64,000 nucleotides of DNA from Leguminivora glycinivorella (GCF_023078275.1 NC_062974.1:27547033-27611032); one strand, 5' to 3'. Positions 32,471-44,490 are shown, numbered from the stretch's first letter. Notes: generated by a model from the letters alone, not told the origin. Numbers and translations: made by a program.

Positions 32471-32791
32471 CGTTTTATCCAAAAGCCAGCTAGCAGGAAA
32501 TATCAAAGGTATATATGTCACCATATATATAATGGACGTCCAAGACACCAACGTAGACGGAACACCATAATAATCCGATACCACATCACTGATAATCGTA
32601 TACTGTGTCCATTGCATCGCATTCGACGCAGAAAACATCACGAAAAGTAATAAAATCACCCATCTGTACTTCAATACTATTAATGGCACTTTTGAATCAT
32701 CTTCGATGACATTCGGACTGTCCATAACACTCCCCGGAATGATAATCTTCGGTTCCTCACTCGGATTTCTAACCATATCGTGAGCGGTCAT
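32471..32791 (-). CDS. N-terminal coding exon of an FLVCR-type (SLC49) major-facilitator transporter
   Basis: This exon encodes 107 residues from the ATG at 32791. An in-frame TAA at 32804-32806 and an A at -3 support that start. Residues 1-38 are a hydrophilic cytosolic tail. Around residues 43-60 is the first membrane helix (RWVILLLFVMFSASNAMQW), whose S-N-A-x-Q-W motif is typical of FLVCR proteins. A second hydrophobic stretch covers about 82-100 and ends in SWLLDKT, the loop before helix 3. The exon stops after codon 107 at a strong donor, GTAAGT (32465-32470), in phase 0. FLVCR proteins are plasma- or organelle-membrane transporters of about 500 residues, linked to heme and choline export or import, so roughly four fifths of the protein is missing. 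I could not recognise downstream exons at lower coordinates. The open frame runs on to 32297, but that part is intron. Family assignment is strong; substrate is not inferable. Confidence 0.85.
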
Positions 32792-33480
32792 GTTTCTAAC
32801 CTCTTACAACTTAGATTATCAGTCTTTATAACAAACGATACGATAGATAAAACGCTAGTAATCTTCCTAATCCTTGTAATATTTGCGTTTGATAGTTTTA
32901 TCAGTCTTTAAGAAGCCGCTTTTATTAATCTATAAGGCAAAAAATGCAATGTTCAGCCTTGTCACAAGTCTCTTGTGCGAGCGAACACTTTTTTATAAAT
33001 GTTTATTTCACTTTTTGTCAACGTTTATTTTTAATATATCGGTTTATTATATCACAATGATCTATAAAATTACAATTCTAAATCTTCACAAGCACTTTTT
33101 GTCGTATTTGGTGTTTTAGATTGGTTTTCGGCGTTCTTTTTCGCACATGTGTTTATAAAAAGCCTGCTAAAGTCAGTCGTGCGTGTCTGTTATTCAATAT
33201 AATAAGTAATATGATGGAATTCGTTTAAAACCTTATTTACATACAGGAACCTACTCTGTTGACACCCATAAAAACTTCTATTGTACTATTTTGATCTACT
33301 TACTATAAAACTGTTAAAATCGGATCAAGTAATTTTTACAAAATGGTGATTTTTAATAACGCTCCCTCACTTTGTTTTGTCCAAAAAGTATTAAAGTAGC
33401 TTAGATGAACAAATTTTTATTGGGGGGCGCCAAGCCTTCGGTAATTGTGTCATTATACTTGGAAATTTCGACCCTTGCTT
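32792..33480. other. Upstream region of the transporter exon
   Basis: Should hold the 5' UTR, and perhaps a promoter, for the minus-strand gene. No convincing core promoter seen. Confidence 0.35.
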
Positions 33481-33482
33481 TC

Positions 33483-33605
33483 GTGATCCGATGGCCCAGT
33501 GGTTTTACAGGCATTCGTCCGGTTAACGGAGTACGCTGGTTCGATTCCAGCTCGGAACACTTGGAGGCCTTGGTCACTTTTTCTTTGTATATGACATTTA
33601 TTTAA
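33483..33605 (+). repeat. tRNA-like SINE of a second type
   Basis: ATGGCCCAGTGG (box A-like) and GCTGGTTCGATTCCAGC (box B) lie 45 bp apart. The acceptor stem does not pair, so this is not a tRNA gene. Confidence 0.45.
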
Positions 33606-34950
33606 TGTAAAATTTTTATTGAATAAAAAAACTATCCAAAAGTTTACATACTACTACACTTTTTTTCACTGTAATTTTTACCTCTTTTTCTTTGATTTTT
33701 AAAGAAAACAACACTGAATTATAATAATTGAAGAAACAAATATTTTTAAAGAAAGCACTTTCAAAATAAAACCTTGGTAAAAAAAGGCACTTTTAAAACA
33801 TAACACAACCGCCCGGCACTCTCTGTTCAACAGAAGAACACTAATTGAATGCCCAATCGAGCCGCTCGAACCAATGCGAAGACGTGGAAGCATTAATGGC
33901 ACTAATGATTTGCTCGCACTGTACAGTGAAATCAATTGATAAGGATTATTATTCATTATGATTGGCGAGTCGGAGTTTAGAACGACCAGTATAAAGTAAT
34001 AGTCTGTCAAATTTACTTGTGTAGAAGCTTAAAAAATGTCAACCACGGAGCATATAAATGAACAAAAGATTTCCATTGACATTCTTTGTGTTCTAAAATG
34101 TATTTAAGAAGTGGAGCTACCCAGATTTTGATGCATACGGTGGGGGGATTTGTATGTTGTCTGTACCTATATTGTTTTTTTTGCAATGAATTACAATATT
34201 ATATACATAAGTTTACAAAATAATCACGTTTAAGGAAAAAGGCCTTGAAAAGGCAGACATGGACGATTGTACTACTTGTACTATACCTATTTTAAAAGTG
34301 CCTTTTCGCATTTTATTTTATTTTGAAAGTGCTTTTAAAATGCTCGCCTATAAATAATATATTAAGTCTAAGTCTTATAATAAATTTCCAAAATTTTCTA
34401 AGCCAATTTCCAAGTTTTTTTATGGATTTAAAAAAGTTATGTTGGCGACTTGATTGTTTGTTGGCGATGAGAATAGTGTCCGATATTATTAGGTATATTC
34501 ATCACTGGGTTGGTCACTGTCAGAGGTTCATTGAAGACTGTAAGCAAATATTGTTTATTATAACTATTTATAAGAAAATAGTGAACCTTATTCGCTATAT
34601 TGTCCTCCTTACGTTCTGTATTCCTTTTATTTATAAGACATGATTATTAATTTTATGGGTGCCCTGAAAACCTGTGCCGCGTCTATTAGACACGGTGTAC
34701 GCTGAGCGGCTATCTATTTTCTTAACATTGAGTTGTCGCTAGAAATTGATTCCATCAATTGTGTGATGTGTCGCTTAAGTTCAAACTTGGATAAATCCAT
34801 TCTGCTATAAAGTACATTATCTTCCAAATCATATTATACTTTTTTAACCAGAATGAATTTACCCAAGTTTGAAGTTAAGCGACACAAATGACACAATTAT
34901 ATTATAAGACCTTAGCTCAGGAAACACAATAAAAATACAATACAAATACG
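33606..34950. other. Long unassigned stretch
   Basis: AT-rich. A loosely inverted pair (CACATTTGTGTCGCTTAACT against AGTTCAAACTTGGATAAAT near 34770-34895) suggests one small foldback. Confidence 0.35.
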
Positions 34951-35152
34951 ACATGTGATGTGAAGGCATGAAAGTCATGTGACGAGAAAGGTATTGCGAA
35001 TGAATGTGCAAAGTAACGGAAGAGGAAAATCGAGGAAAAGGTGGATGGAATGTATGAGAGATTGACGAAGCGAACGCAAGTAAATGATGACGGACGATAG
35101 GGAGGCATGGAAGTGGAAGACATGCTACGCCGACCCCAAACGGCGGGAATAA
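34951..35152 (+). pseudogene. RTE-like LINE C-terminal tail, frame-broken
   Basis: Encodes ESHVTRKVLRMN, then RKRWMEC and a cysteine-rich DPKRRE end before TAA at 35150-35152, with frame breaks. The intact-frame relative is at 55900-56187. Confidence 0.6.
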
Positions 35153-35411
35153 TGGCAGGCAAATGATGATAATGAACAGGCAACTTGACTGTACTTAAAA
35201 TAAAATATTTTATACCATGCACGAAATAAAGCATCAAATAATTATAAGAAAAAGAAGGATAGAAGTTATTTTTAACTCCAATTTATATTTTCTAAATCAA
35301 ATAGAAATATATAAAGTAAATCAGTTGACCGTGACGTCACTCAATTCGATTTCATATTAATTCCATATTAGCAAGTCGTTCCAAATCGTTTTGACAGTTC
35401 TTAAAAAGAAG

Positions 35412-36323
35412 CAAATTTGAGTAGCCGTATTTATTTGCTATTATATTTTTTTCTTATAACAAGACATGGGCTTAATAAGGCACATAATAAGGTACGCATT
35501 TTGTCCTAGAAACTCGACGTAAAGCATGTGGTTTAGACAGCATTGACTTAATCCTCCCGAGTACTAATTACGATTTCGGACAAATGCTACTAGAAAATTC
35601 ACAAAGTGCGTACAAGACGACACAATTGCGAAAAAAAATTGTACAGTGCGAACCTCAACGACACATGATCCACAAAGCAGAATATCTAGACATAGTCTAG
35701 CCACTGTTATTTAAAAAAAATAAAGTTCATGATCTGTGTATGGCGGCCATTTAGAGAATGTGGCATGGTGCTTACGCTAACTCCAACTTTGATGTCGAAT
35801 TTAACTATCATACACTGTTTATATCGATCTGGTTTAGGCACTGTTCAAACACCATGAATGTCTATTAGACATTGGCCTATGCCTAATTTTTTTTATCTAT
35901 TTCTCTCATCCTGCTTGTATCAAAAATTTACGGCAAACCGAAACGTTGCTCAAAAATGCGTTTTTTTAAATTATATAAATTCACCGCATTTATTCTGCAA
36001 GTACCCAATTGAACAACCATGAAGAGGACTCTTAAAAAATATATTTTGGCAGCCTATTAACCTTTGTTTGTCGAAATCGTACAAAAAGTCTTTGCGATAT
36101 TCTCAAATTAAGCCAGATTAGGGATTGTCCGAAATGTATTTGCTAGACCTTAATGAAAGTACCATAAAGTCCCTAAAATAAAAAAAATATCAGACCTTCT
36201 TATATCAAATAGTACTTACCAATACCTTCAGATCATACTCTCGGACCATAATAATACAAAATTATGCACATGTCAACATTTAGACGAGGTTTGTTGTGTC
36301 CCTATAATTAACGATACAGTCCT
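35412..36323. mobile_element. TA-flanked TIR element, copy 2, inverted
   Basis: Reverse complement of 8190-9086 over nearly its full length. The right end CGATACAGTCCT is followed by TA; the left end is degraded. Confidence 0.75.
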
Positions 36324-36593
36324 TAGGAGGAAAGTAGCCTATTTAATTTACATAAATAGTAGAAAGTTGGAAGTTCCGATACACAATCGGTGTGAACAGT
36401 AAATAGGTATCAAATCGTTGGTATCAAAATACAACAAAGAGCAATAATCTGGGGTCAACTTGCGTGGAATCTTTTGTAGTGACTAAAGTGATCCGTTATC
36501 ATCGTTAAAGTGTTTTTAGAAACTTGAGTATTATCAGGTTTATAAACATTGAGAGATAATAATACATTATCGCTTTAGAACTGTTTATAAACC

Positions 36594-36798
36594 GGCATCC
36601 CGGTAAGGGCATTTATTTGTAAGATGAGCATTGAGCACAGATATTTGTTCCTGAGTCATGGATGTTTCCTATGTATATATGTCTTTGTATATTATATATA
36701 TCGTTGTCTGAGTACCCACAATACAAGCCTTCTTGAGCTTATCGTGGAGCTCAGTCAATTTGTGTAAAAATTGTCTTATAATATTTATTTATTTATAT
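36594..36798 (+). repeat. SINE, TGTCTGAGTACCCAC subtype, head truncated
   Basis: Starts at CCCGGTAAGGGCATTTATTT and ends ATAATATTTATTTATTTATA. Confidence 0.75.
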
Positions 36799-36807
36799 TC
36801 TTTATAG

Positions 36808-36890
36808 CACAGTGAACTGAAAAAGTGCATGGAAAATTCGTCAATGAATTCATTCATAATTTCTCGATGTAATTTTGCAGCTCACTGTAC
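36808..36890. repeat. Short MITE, ACAGTGAACTG to CAGCTCACTGT
   Basis: 83 bp with inverted ends, directly after the SINE tail. Confidence 0.5.
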
Positions 36891-36978
36891 CAAATAATTG
36901 AGTAATTATATCCTAGCTACGATATTTAATATAATATTACACTGATTTAAACTTTCACGATTATTATACACATAATTA

Positions 36979-37803
36979 TTTTTTCCCCTCACTAGCTCGG
37001 AAACACGTGTTTTGTCCTTTAATACCAGCGGGTAAAAACGCATTTTATCCACTAGTGGGTAAAGTAATTTGACCTTGAATAAAGTCAAATTAACTGCTTT
37101 AAAATTCATAAAAGTAGATGAATCTAGTAATAAAGATGATTTACCACCTGTGGAACTACTGGAAGCAGTGATAAACGCATTTTTTGCGTTGTAGTTTCCT
37201 CGCTATAATGAGGGGAAAAGTTTTGTGTTACACTCGGGTGCAATAGTTATTTGTTTTACAAGGGGGCAATGTTGTTGTTTAACCGCACGTGCCAATATTG
37301 ATACCCGAGCAAGCGAAAGATTCCAAAAAGTGGAATCTTGAGCGTCGCGAGGGTTTCAAGGCACGAAGGTTAAACAAACTTTGCCGCCGAGTGAAACACA
37401 AATTTTTTCACCACACCAACACGAAATACTGACTATAAAACATCAAACTAAATTAAATCTACCAATTTATTCAATATTTATGATTCAAAATCATCATTTA
37501 TAGGTAAATTCTACCAGCCAGCTCAAAATGTCAAGTTAAAATTTGTATGGAATTACTTTGCACTCTTGTGGATAAAATGCAATTTTGCTATCTGTTTTCG
37601 AATAGCAAAGTAAGCCTTTACCAGTTGGTGTGGTGAAAATGTATTTTACTTCTCGTGTTTTAAAAAACTCGCAAGTTCAGGATTCTATTCTCGAACCACT
37701 CGCTTCGGTTGTGGTTCAACTATAGACTCCTTTCACTTGCTCGTTTTTCAATTCCACACTCGGCGTTAAAATACAACTTTGCCCCCTTGTATAACAAATA
37801 ATT
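36979..37803 (-). repeat. AGTTATTTGTTATACAAGGG family, copy split by a type-B relative
   Basis: On the minus strand the element starts at about 37803, breaks at 37637, resumes at 37243 and ends GAGGGGAAAAAA at 36979. The break falls in the GTAAAATACATTT/GCACCCGAG junction seen intact in other copies. Confidence 0.75.
37245..37636 (+). repeat. Type-B element nested in the family copy
   Basis: Starts AGTTATTTGTTTTACAAGGG, passes through GCACGTGCCAATATTGATAC and ends near TTGGTGTGGTGAAAA. Confidence 0.65.
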
Positions 37804-38402
37804 ATTAAAATCGGGAGTTATCGGGGATATTTAATATTATTGTCCTAATTATTGGTCACATGGCGCTCCTGCCACGAGCGGTCTCGGATTGTTAAGAAGA
37901 TCATATATCCCGTTATTATGTACCTCTGCAAATTGGAAAGAACTTAGCCATCTTCTTATTTTTGCTCGAATTAATAAAACTATTCATGAAGTAAATAAAC
38001 ACACATACCAAAGCGCCAAAAATAACAAAGTTATAGAAAGATTGTTCAGTCGATTCAGTATCAAAAGTTACGTGTCTTGAATCAAATTCTTAACATTACA
38101 AAAAAAAAACTCGAATTTGGCGCCCCTTGGATTTGACGAAGTTCGGCAGATTGCTATAGGTACTAAAGCCACTAATACGTCCAATAGAATGCACGTTATC
38201 TTGCAGGATAATACTTAATTTAACATATCGACGGTTGCGTATGTATTTGCCGGCATAATTACACGTGTGGCGTCGAAATAGGGTTCATTATTGGGAACAG
38301 ATGTGCTGTCTGTAGGTAGTGTATCTAGTAGGTATTTAGATTGTTATTTTTAGATAAGATGGAGCGCATAGCCAACAAACTGTTTTACAGTTTGGCGAAA
38401 CT
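37804..38402. other. Unassigned stretch
   Basis: No gene or repeat recognised. Confidence 0.3.
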
Positions 38403-38406
38403 TTAA

Positions 38407-38529
38407 CACTTTCGAAACCGGGCTCTACGCGGCGCTACGACATTTTCGCTACATACGGGGAAACCCATGTAATCGGCTACGCTTCTACGAGCGGTGTGCC
38501 CGACAGTCGGGTTCTTGGTAGCGAAAGTG
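38407..38529 (-). mobile_element. 123-bp piggyBac-like MITE, copy 1
   Basis: CACTTTCGAAACCGGGCTC to GAGCGAAAGTG-like right end, flanked by TTAA at 38403-38406 and 38530-38533. The reverse-oriented copy at 48216-48338 has the same length. Confidence 0.85.
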
Positions 38530-38533
38530 TTAA

Positions 38534-39068
38534 TAATATATTTGTGTACATTGTTTTTTTGTTAAATAATAAAAAAAGAAGACTGTGTTTCAATTGGTGA
38601 CTACATATATAGCGTGAACGATACGAGGAAGTCTGGTAATCTTATGAAATGTCCAAATTATTAATGCTATCAGCAGCGGAGCAGCCATTTACAACTTAAT
38701 TTTGCTTTATAAGATTTGACATGGAAGAACCGTCTGAGGGCAGCACCAGTCGATCACAAAGCGAAAAGTGCCTATTTATGTAGTGTGCGTAAGTCTTGAT
38801 TAGGGATTCCTAGCCCCATGCCCCTCGGGAAATAGACAAAGGAAAGAAAACAATATGTTATTAGGCCTTCACTTTACTCTGATGAAGAGTTATGACCTGA
38901 AAATGGGTTGCGTTCGTACTGACTGATGTGGGGAAATACCTATTTATGTTATAAAAGCATTTGGACGGAAGTCAAAAATATGCAAATTTTTATATGGTTG
39001 GTCAAATTTAGGTCAGACTTTTTACGTAACATCTGTTTTTTTTTTATTACTCTATTCAAACATAGAGG
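38534..39068. other. Unassigned stretch
   Basis: Nothing recognised. Confidence 0.3.
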
Positions 39069-39199
39069 TAGAAAGAGACAAAAAGTAGCCTATGTCACTC
39101 TCCATCCCTCAATTCGCCGCTCCGTATTGCCGTGAAAGACTGACAAACAAACAGACACACACACTTTCCCATTTATAAATTTTATAACATTAGTATGGA
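39069..39199 (-). mobile_element. Lep1-like Helitron repeat, copy 4 (3' truncated)
   Basis: Read on the minus strand it starts TCCATACTAATGTTATAAAA and stops in the GACATAGGCTACTTTTTGTC region. Confidence 0.75.
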
Positions 39200-39267
39200 T
39201 GCAGTAGTTTATCCCATCACCATCCGACTCCATCTCAATGGAAAGCTAGGATTAGGTACCTACCTAA

Positions 39268-39638
39268 CAGCAGCGGCTGGTCCATACAAGCCGATTCCCA
39301 CCGGCTTGCCTAAAAATTGATTACAGCTAGTAAAGTACCTAATGTCCGGTCCTGGGTTCGAATCCCGGTAAGGGCATTTATTTGTGTGATGAGCACTGAT
39401 ATTTGTTCCTGAGTCATGGATGTTTTCTATGTACATATATACATAAGTATGTATTTATCTATTTAAGTATGTATATCGTCGCTTAGCACCCATAGGACAA
39501 GCTTTGATTAGTTTGGGGCTAAGTTGATCTGTGTAAGGTGTCCCCAATATTTATTTATTTTATTTATTTATTTAATGTTAAGGCAGGTTTCCTTTTGCTT
39601 TGGTGTTGCCTAGCAGAAATTTTCACCAGCCGCCACTG
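39268..39638. mobile_element. hAT MITE, copy 3, split by a SINE
   Basis: CAGCAGCGGCTGGT start and ACCAGCCGCCACTG end, flanked by CTACCTAA and GTACCTAA. Confidence 0.85.
39346..39572 (+). mobile_element. SINE nested in the hAT MITE
   Basis: Runs from GTCCTGGGTTCGAATCCCGG to the (TTTA)n tail, flanked by TAATGT at 39340-39345 and 39573-39578. Confidence 0.85.
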
Positions 39639-39869
39639 GTACCTAAAGTTGCAGAGACGTGTGTTGAAGAGTCAATTAGCATATTTTTAGCCCCAACCTT
39701 GTTTCAGTCACCTTGTTTCCGCGCCAGATGGCTCGAGACCTCGAGAGCTATCTTGCTGCTAGAGGTTTCTGAGAGAATTTCAGGTTGGAGTTGCTTTATT
39801 TGACCAGTATTTGTAGGACTTTGCATATTTCTCAATCGTATGGTTTATATAGCTTTAAATTTATGATAT

Positions 39870-40085
39870 TACATTGTTCGACATGAGTCGTAACTTAAGT
39901 ATTGCAAAAGATTTAAAATTCGAGTTTGCAATATTCTTGCTCTCCCAGTTACACACATTGTTTTGCATCATACTTTGCAATTATTAAAACGTAAAAAAAA
40001 TGTTAATTATGTTACTAGAAATTTCATAACTCCTTCGAAAAGTACTTTTTCTATAACTAATACGCCGTCTACGGCTTCGTTTTCG
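39870..40085 (+). repeat. TACTAGAAATTTCATAACTC repeat, copy 2
   Basis: Diverged counterpart of 22690-22910. Confidence 0.55.
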
Positions 40086-40127
40086 TGCAATTGATTGATC
40101 TGTTGCTAAATGTATAACATAAATAAC

Positions 40128-40235
40128 TTTTTTTTTTATTATAAATTGGCTTACTCTTGGCCACAGACTAGCCAAAGGCAAAGACGCGGCTTACGATGGA
40201 GTGACCTTGCCCAGAAGATGCCTGTTCACTCTTCA
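40128..40235 (-). repeat. LINE 3' end (antisense)
   Basis: GCCAAAGGCAAAGACGCGGC to GATGCCTGTTCACTCTT, the complement of the 20000-20056 segment. Confidence 0.65.
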
Positions 40236-40749
40236 TTAGAAGCAATTTTGCGGTATAAACAGTAAAATAACTGAATCGCAAATGTTCAACTTCAAACACA
40301 TTCGATTCGAAGCAATTTAAATGAAACCACGACGAAAGTAATTTAAAAACCCGATATTCAATATATATCAAAATCGAATGCACCGCCAATCTCTCTTATT
40401 TGCATAATAAATCGCACTGAAGCAAAATTTTCAGGAATATCGACGGGGCTTTAATAAAAGTCGCTCTGGCTTCAGATAAATTATACCCATCCGGACTACT
40501 GAACAAAAATTAAACCAAATGTAGAGTCAGCAGACGTGAAAATATAAAAGTTTGTTTGTAAAATGTTTTTGTGAATAAATTAGGCCTGGGCCTTTTTATA
40601 TACGCTGTATATTTAAAACTGTCACCATACTTTTTGGACTGTTAAACGCATATAAGCTGGAGTAAACTAAGTAGGCTTTTCGGCAGCCCTAGGGCGATAA
40701 GACAGGGTGGGGCAAGATACAAGAGGAACTTTAGCGCACTTTATAAAAT
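40236..40749. other. Unassigned stretch
   Basis: Nothing recognised. Confidence 0.3.
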
Positions 40750-40845
40750 ACTGAGAGTGGCACTGAAGCTTTAGTGGCTTCATGTGTTCTGCCTACCCCA
40801 TTTGTGGGATACAGGCGTGATTGTATTGTATGTATATATGTATAA
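40750..40845 (+). repeat. GTGTTCTGCCTACCCC repeat, copy 5 (3' part)
   Basis: GTGGCACTGAAGCTTTAGTG to (TATG)n. Confidence 0.65.
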
Positions 40846-40849
40846 AATA

Positions 40850-41080
40850 CTAGCTTTTGCGCGTGTTAAATTCGAAAATTGCGAAATGCTCCATACTAAC
40901 GTCCAACCCCATTTCAGGGAAGTGGGGGGTTAGAAAGAGACAAAAAGTAGCCTATGTCACTCTCCATCCCTTCAACTATCCCCACTTAAAAAATCACGTC
41001 AATACGTCGCTCCGTTTTGCCGTGAAAGACAGACAAACAAACAGGCACACACACTTTCCCATTTATAATATTAGTATAGA
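40850..41080 (-). mobile_element. Lep1-like Helitron repeat, copy 5, full length
   Basis: CTAG at 40850-40853 is the minus-strand 3' end. The 5' end reads TCTATACTAATATTATAAAT. Confidence 0.8.
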
Positions 41081-41131
41081 TAGGGTGTTGTCAAGGCTTA
41101 GACCGCCAACATCTCCAGCATCTCCAGGCCC

Positions 41132-41280
41132 CGTAGCCGAATGGCATTTCTCCGACGCCAAACGAAAGCGATACGCCGCTGGCTCTGTCGCGCCAATACG
41201 CAAGCGCGATAGAGAGATAGATATCTACTAGCGCTTCGTTTCGTGAGCGTTTCGTGAGCGATTGTGCCATTCGGCTAGCC
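41132..41280. mobile_element. GTAGCCGAATG-type MITE copy
   Basis: CCGTAGCCGAATGGCA to GTGCCATTCGGCTAG, interrupting another sequence that resumes with CTGAGGATGCCTCGTAGAGA. Confidence 0.7.
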
Positions 41281-41449
41281 ACCCTGAGGATGCCTCGTAG
41301 AGAGGCGAAACACGTGTCAAGTTTTGTATTTTTGGTGGTGGTTTACATCCATAGTAGGGCTGGGGCAATGTAACGAATTTGTATTCAGAACACGTGTTTT
41401 GATGGACTATTTTAGCTATTTGAACGTATTAACAACATTTTGAAATAAT

Positions 41450-41877
41450 AGTTATTTTGTTATACAAGGGGGCAAAGTTGTATTTTAACGCCGAGTGTGG
41501 AATTGAAAAACGAGCAAGTGAAAGGATTCTATAGTTGAACCACGAGCGAAGCGAGTGGTTCGAAAATAGAATCCTGAACTTGCGAGTTTTTTAACACACG
41601 AGAAGTAAAATACATTTGCATCCGAGTGTAACACAAAACTTTTCCCCTCACTGTAGCGGAAACTACAACGCAAAAAATGCGTTTATCACTGCTTCCAGTA
41701 GTTCCACAGGTGGTAAATCATCTTTATTACTAGATTCACCTACTTTTATCAATTTTAAAGCAGTTAATTTGACTTTATTCAAGGTCAAATTACTTTACCC
41801 ACTAGTGGATAAAATGCGTTTTTACCCGCTGATATTAAAGTACAAAACACGTGTTTCCGAGCTAGTGAGGGGAAAAA
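41450..41877 (+). repeat. AGTTATTTGTTATACAAGGG family, intact copy
   Basis: 428 bp from AGTTATTTTGTTATACAAGG to GCTAGTGAGGGGAAAAA. Internal short inverted words (GCGAGCGAAGCGAG-like) give hairpins. The frames inside are not conserved as protein. Confidence 0.8.
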
Positions 41878-42378
41878 GAAATATGACATTTTCATCAACT
41901 CGTATCACCATTTATTCTACAGCTCTGAAGACCCTACTCCTAGTAAGTGAAGTTAAAATCAAATGGCGCGATGCTAAGCGCCTAATCTTTCCGGTCTATT
42001 TGCTCGACCTTCGGAGGTGTCGAAAAGATAAAGATTAATTTGATATTGTTTTGAGCTTGAAGCTTTACTTTAAAGCGAATTAAATGCAGAATTTTAGTTG
42101 AGAACATTCTTAGATTTTTCTCATCTCGGCTCATCTGTATTTCAGTAGAAACTTAGCTTAGTGAGAACATTAAAGTACAAATAAAATGATCAAAATTACT
42201 AGTCTGTACCTAACAATAAATAAAACACTCTAAAATAAACTTCGTAAAGATCGGGAAGAAGAATGCCCTGTGATTAGTTGAATGATAAATAAATAAAATA
42301 AAACTGAATTTGATGAATGTAAAACTACACAGGTGATGTTGCCCTGAGGATTTAAAAGTCATAACATAACATAACACA
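41878..42378. other. Unassigned stretch
   Basis: Only a (CATAA)n run at about 42361-42376 stands out. Confidence 0.3.
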
Positions 42379-42586
42379 ACAGTATGGCCACTCCCGCTCT
42401 CCGCTGAAAGCGCCGCCCACCCCCTCTCGGTTACCTCACAGTTACCGCCTACCTGTCAAAAACGCCAACAGTCGACCTATCATATTTCACTAATACAAGC
42501 ATAGTACGCGGTCACCTACACGAGCTTAGACTGTGTGCTAGGAACGCGCCTGTGTCATATATTTGATCGCCAGTGTCCGAGGTGTG
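42379..42586 (+). repeat. CACAGTATAATAAAG repeat, copy 3 (left end missing)
   Basis: Starts at ACAGTATGGCCACTCCCGCT and ends GTCCGAGGTGTG. Confidence 0.75.
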
Positions 42587-42634
42587 CCTGTCTAGGTATT
42601 TGTCTTTATCTTCATTAGTTTCATATGTTATATA

Positions 42635-42895
42635 ACTTTTTACATACATACATACATACAATCACGCCTGTATCCCATAAAGGGGTAGGCAGAACACATG
42701 AAACTACTAAAGCTTCAGTGCCACTCTTGGCAAATAAGGGGTTGAAAGAAAACGAAACTGTGACATTGCAGTGACAGGTTGCCAGCCTCTCGCCTACGCC
42801 ACAATTTAACCCATATCCCATATTCGCCTTCTACGACACCCACGGGACACGGGAAGAAAGGGGGTGGTGAAATTCTTAACCCGTCACCACACAGG
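42635..42895 (-). repeat. GTGTTCTGCCTACCCC repeat, longest copy
   Basis: (CATA)n tail at the left, then CTGTATCCCATAAAGGGGTA, through to AATTCTTAACCCGTCACCAC. Confidence 0.75.
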
Positions 42896-43017
42896 CTTTT
42901 TACATATTGCATATATTTACCTAAACTTTGATTAAATCTATGTTTTGTTAAGTCTCTCTGCGACCTAAACGTTTAACAACTAAAAGCCACTTGAGTGACA
43001 TATCAAAGACCTCAGGT

Positions 43018-43178
43018 GCCGTAGCCGAATGGCATTTCTGCGACGCGAAACGAAAACGTAACGCTGCGAAAGGTAGCCTGGCTCTGTCGCGCCAATACGC
43101 AAGACCGATAGAGATAGATATCTACGAGCGTTTCGTTTCGTGAGCGTTTCGTGAGCGTTTGTGCCATTCGGCTACGTA
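43018..43178. mobile_element. GTAGCCGAATG-type MITE, intact copy
   Basis: GCCGTAGCCGAATGGCATTT to GTGCCATTCGGCTACG, 161 bp. Confidence 0.8.
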
Positions 43179-44258
43179 CCCAGTTATGGCTTTATAAGGC
43201 CCAGTCCAAATCTCAGTTAAAATCCTATTTCTGACCGGAAGTTTTACGGACAGTCCGTGGACAGTCCCTTATTTCCCGTGGGCGAAATAAAGTTAAGTAA
43301 TAAAGTATATTAACTTCGAATAGCTGACCAAATGTATGAACTGGGACATCCATGAACACCTTTTTGTGTGTATAAGTAAACTTACCTATATGTAATGTGA
43401 TTTATGTCATGGGAATTCTAAATAAGTCATTTAGAAATTTGCAAAAGATAGTAACAAGTTTTTATCAATTTATTAGTTTTTACAATCGATCTTTGATCAA
43501 AAGCTAACTAGTGCCGATTCGATGAAAACAAACTAATGAATATTCAAGAGAGAGAAAAAGTAAGTTTTTTTATAGAAACATGACATTTTCTCATTATATC
43601 GTTAAAATGTGGCGTAGACCTAAGTAATAAAGTAAACCAGAGTAGAAATTAAAAAGTGTCAATATTGTCGCGTCATCCCTTTCTTAACAATATATTATTA
43701 TGTGAGGTGAGAAAGAGAGACGATACGACGACGTTGCCACAATTTCTACATACTTTTTTTTGACAGGCTGTATGAGTGAGATTAACTAGCAAACTTTCAG
43801 AGACATAATACTGCTAGTAATATTATCATTTACCACAGCAAATAGGATCATAATTTTATCTTGCCTCACCAAACGTGTGACTACCCTAACTTTATTCAAT
43901 AAGGACTTAAAATCCAGAGATTTCGTATGAAAATAAGCCTTTTTTTCTTCTTAAATAAGGCCCAGACCCTTCCAAAGGGTCGAAGGCAAAATAAAAGGAT
44001 GAACTCTTTGTTACATTAAACTTGTTTGAGAACTTCCCTTTTTTACTGGAAATTGAATGAATAAAATTATACGCAGTTTTATTGGTACAAAGTTTAGGGT
44101 TTGGGGATAAATATGGGTTTATCGCTCAAGTTATAATGAACGAGTTTTTAATTAAACGTAAAATGGGGATTAACCTTAATTAGAGGAATACTGGGCACAA
44201 AATACACCCCTTTTTATTTTTGCCTCGACATCCTGTAGGTAATTTAGATGCGGTGCTT
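43179..44258. other. Long unassigned stretch
   Basis: About 1.1 kb without recognisable repeats or coding. Possibly host non-coding DNA. Confidence 0.3.
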
Positions 44259-44490
44259 TTTTTTAACCCAGACGCAAAAATGACGGGGTGTTATAAGTAT
44301 GACGTGTTTGTCTATTTGTGTGTGTGTCTGTCTGTGGCATGGCATCGTAGCTCCCGAACGGACGAACCGATTAGTTTTCGTTTTGTTTGAAAACTGAATT
44401 AGTCGGGAGTGTGAGTGTGAACATGGCTAAGATGTTTCATGAAAATCGGTCCACTATGTCGAGGTTTTTTCAAAACTTTAGTTTTTTGGT
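44259..44490 (+). repeat. ACGACGGGGTGTTATA-type repeat
   Basis: CCAGACGCAAAAATGACGGG to AATCGGTCCACTATGTCGAG. Confidence 0.7.

Noticed and set aside
33154..33177. TATAAAA with downstream TCAGT initiator on the plus strand
   Set aside because: Spacing to the initiator A is about 21 bp, too short for a canonical core promoter, and no plus-strand gene follows.
33483..33605. Possible tRNA gene
   Set aside because: Same reason; the box spacing and missing acceptor stem fit a SINE.
34323..34643. 106-codon plus-strand frame, cysteine and isoleucine rich
   Set aside because: TTG start, strongly AT-driven composition, no family resemblance.
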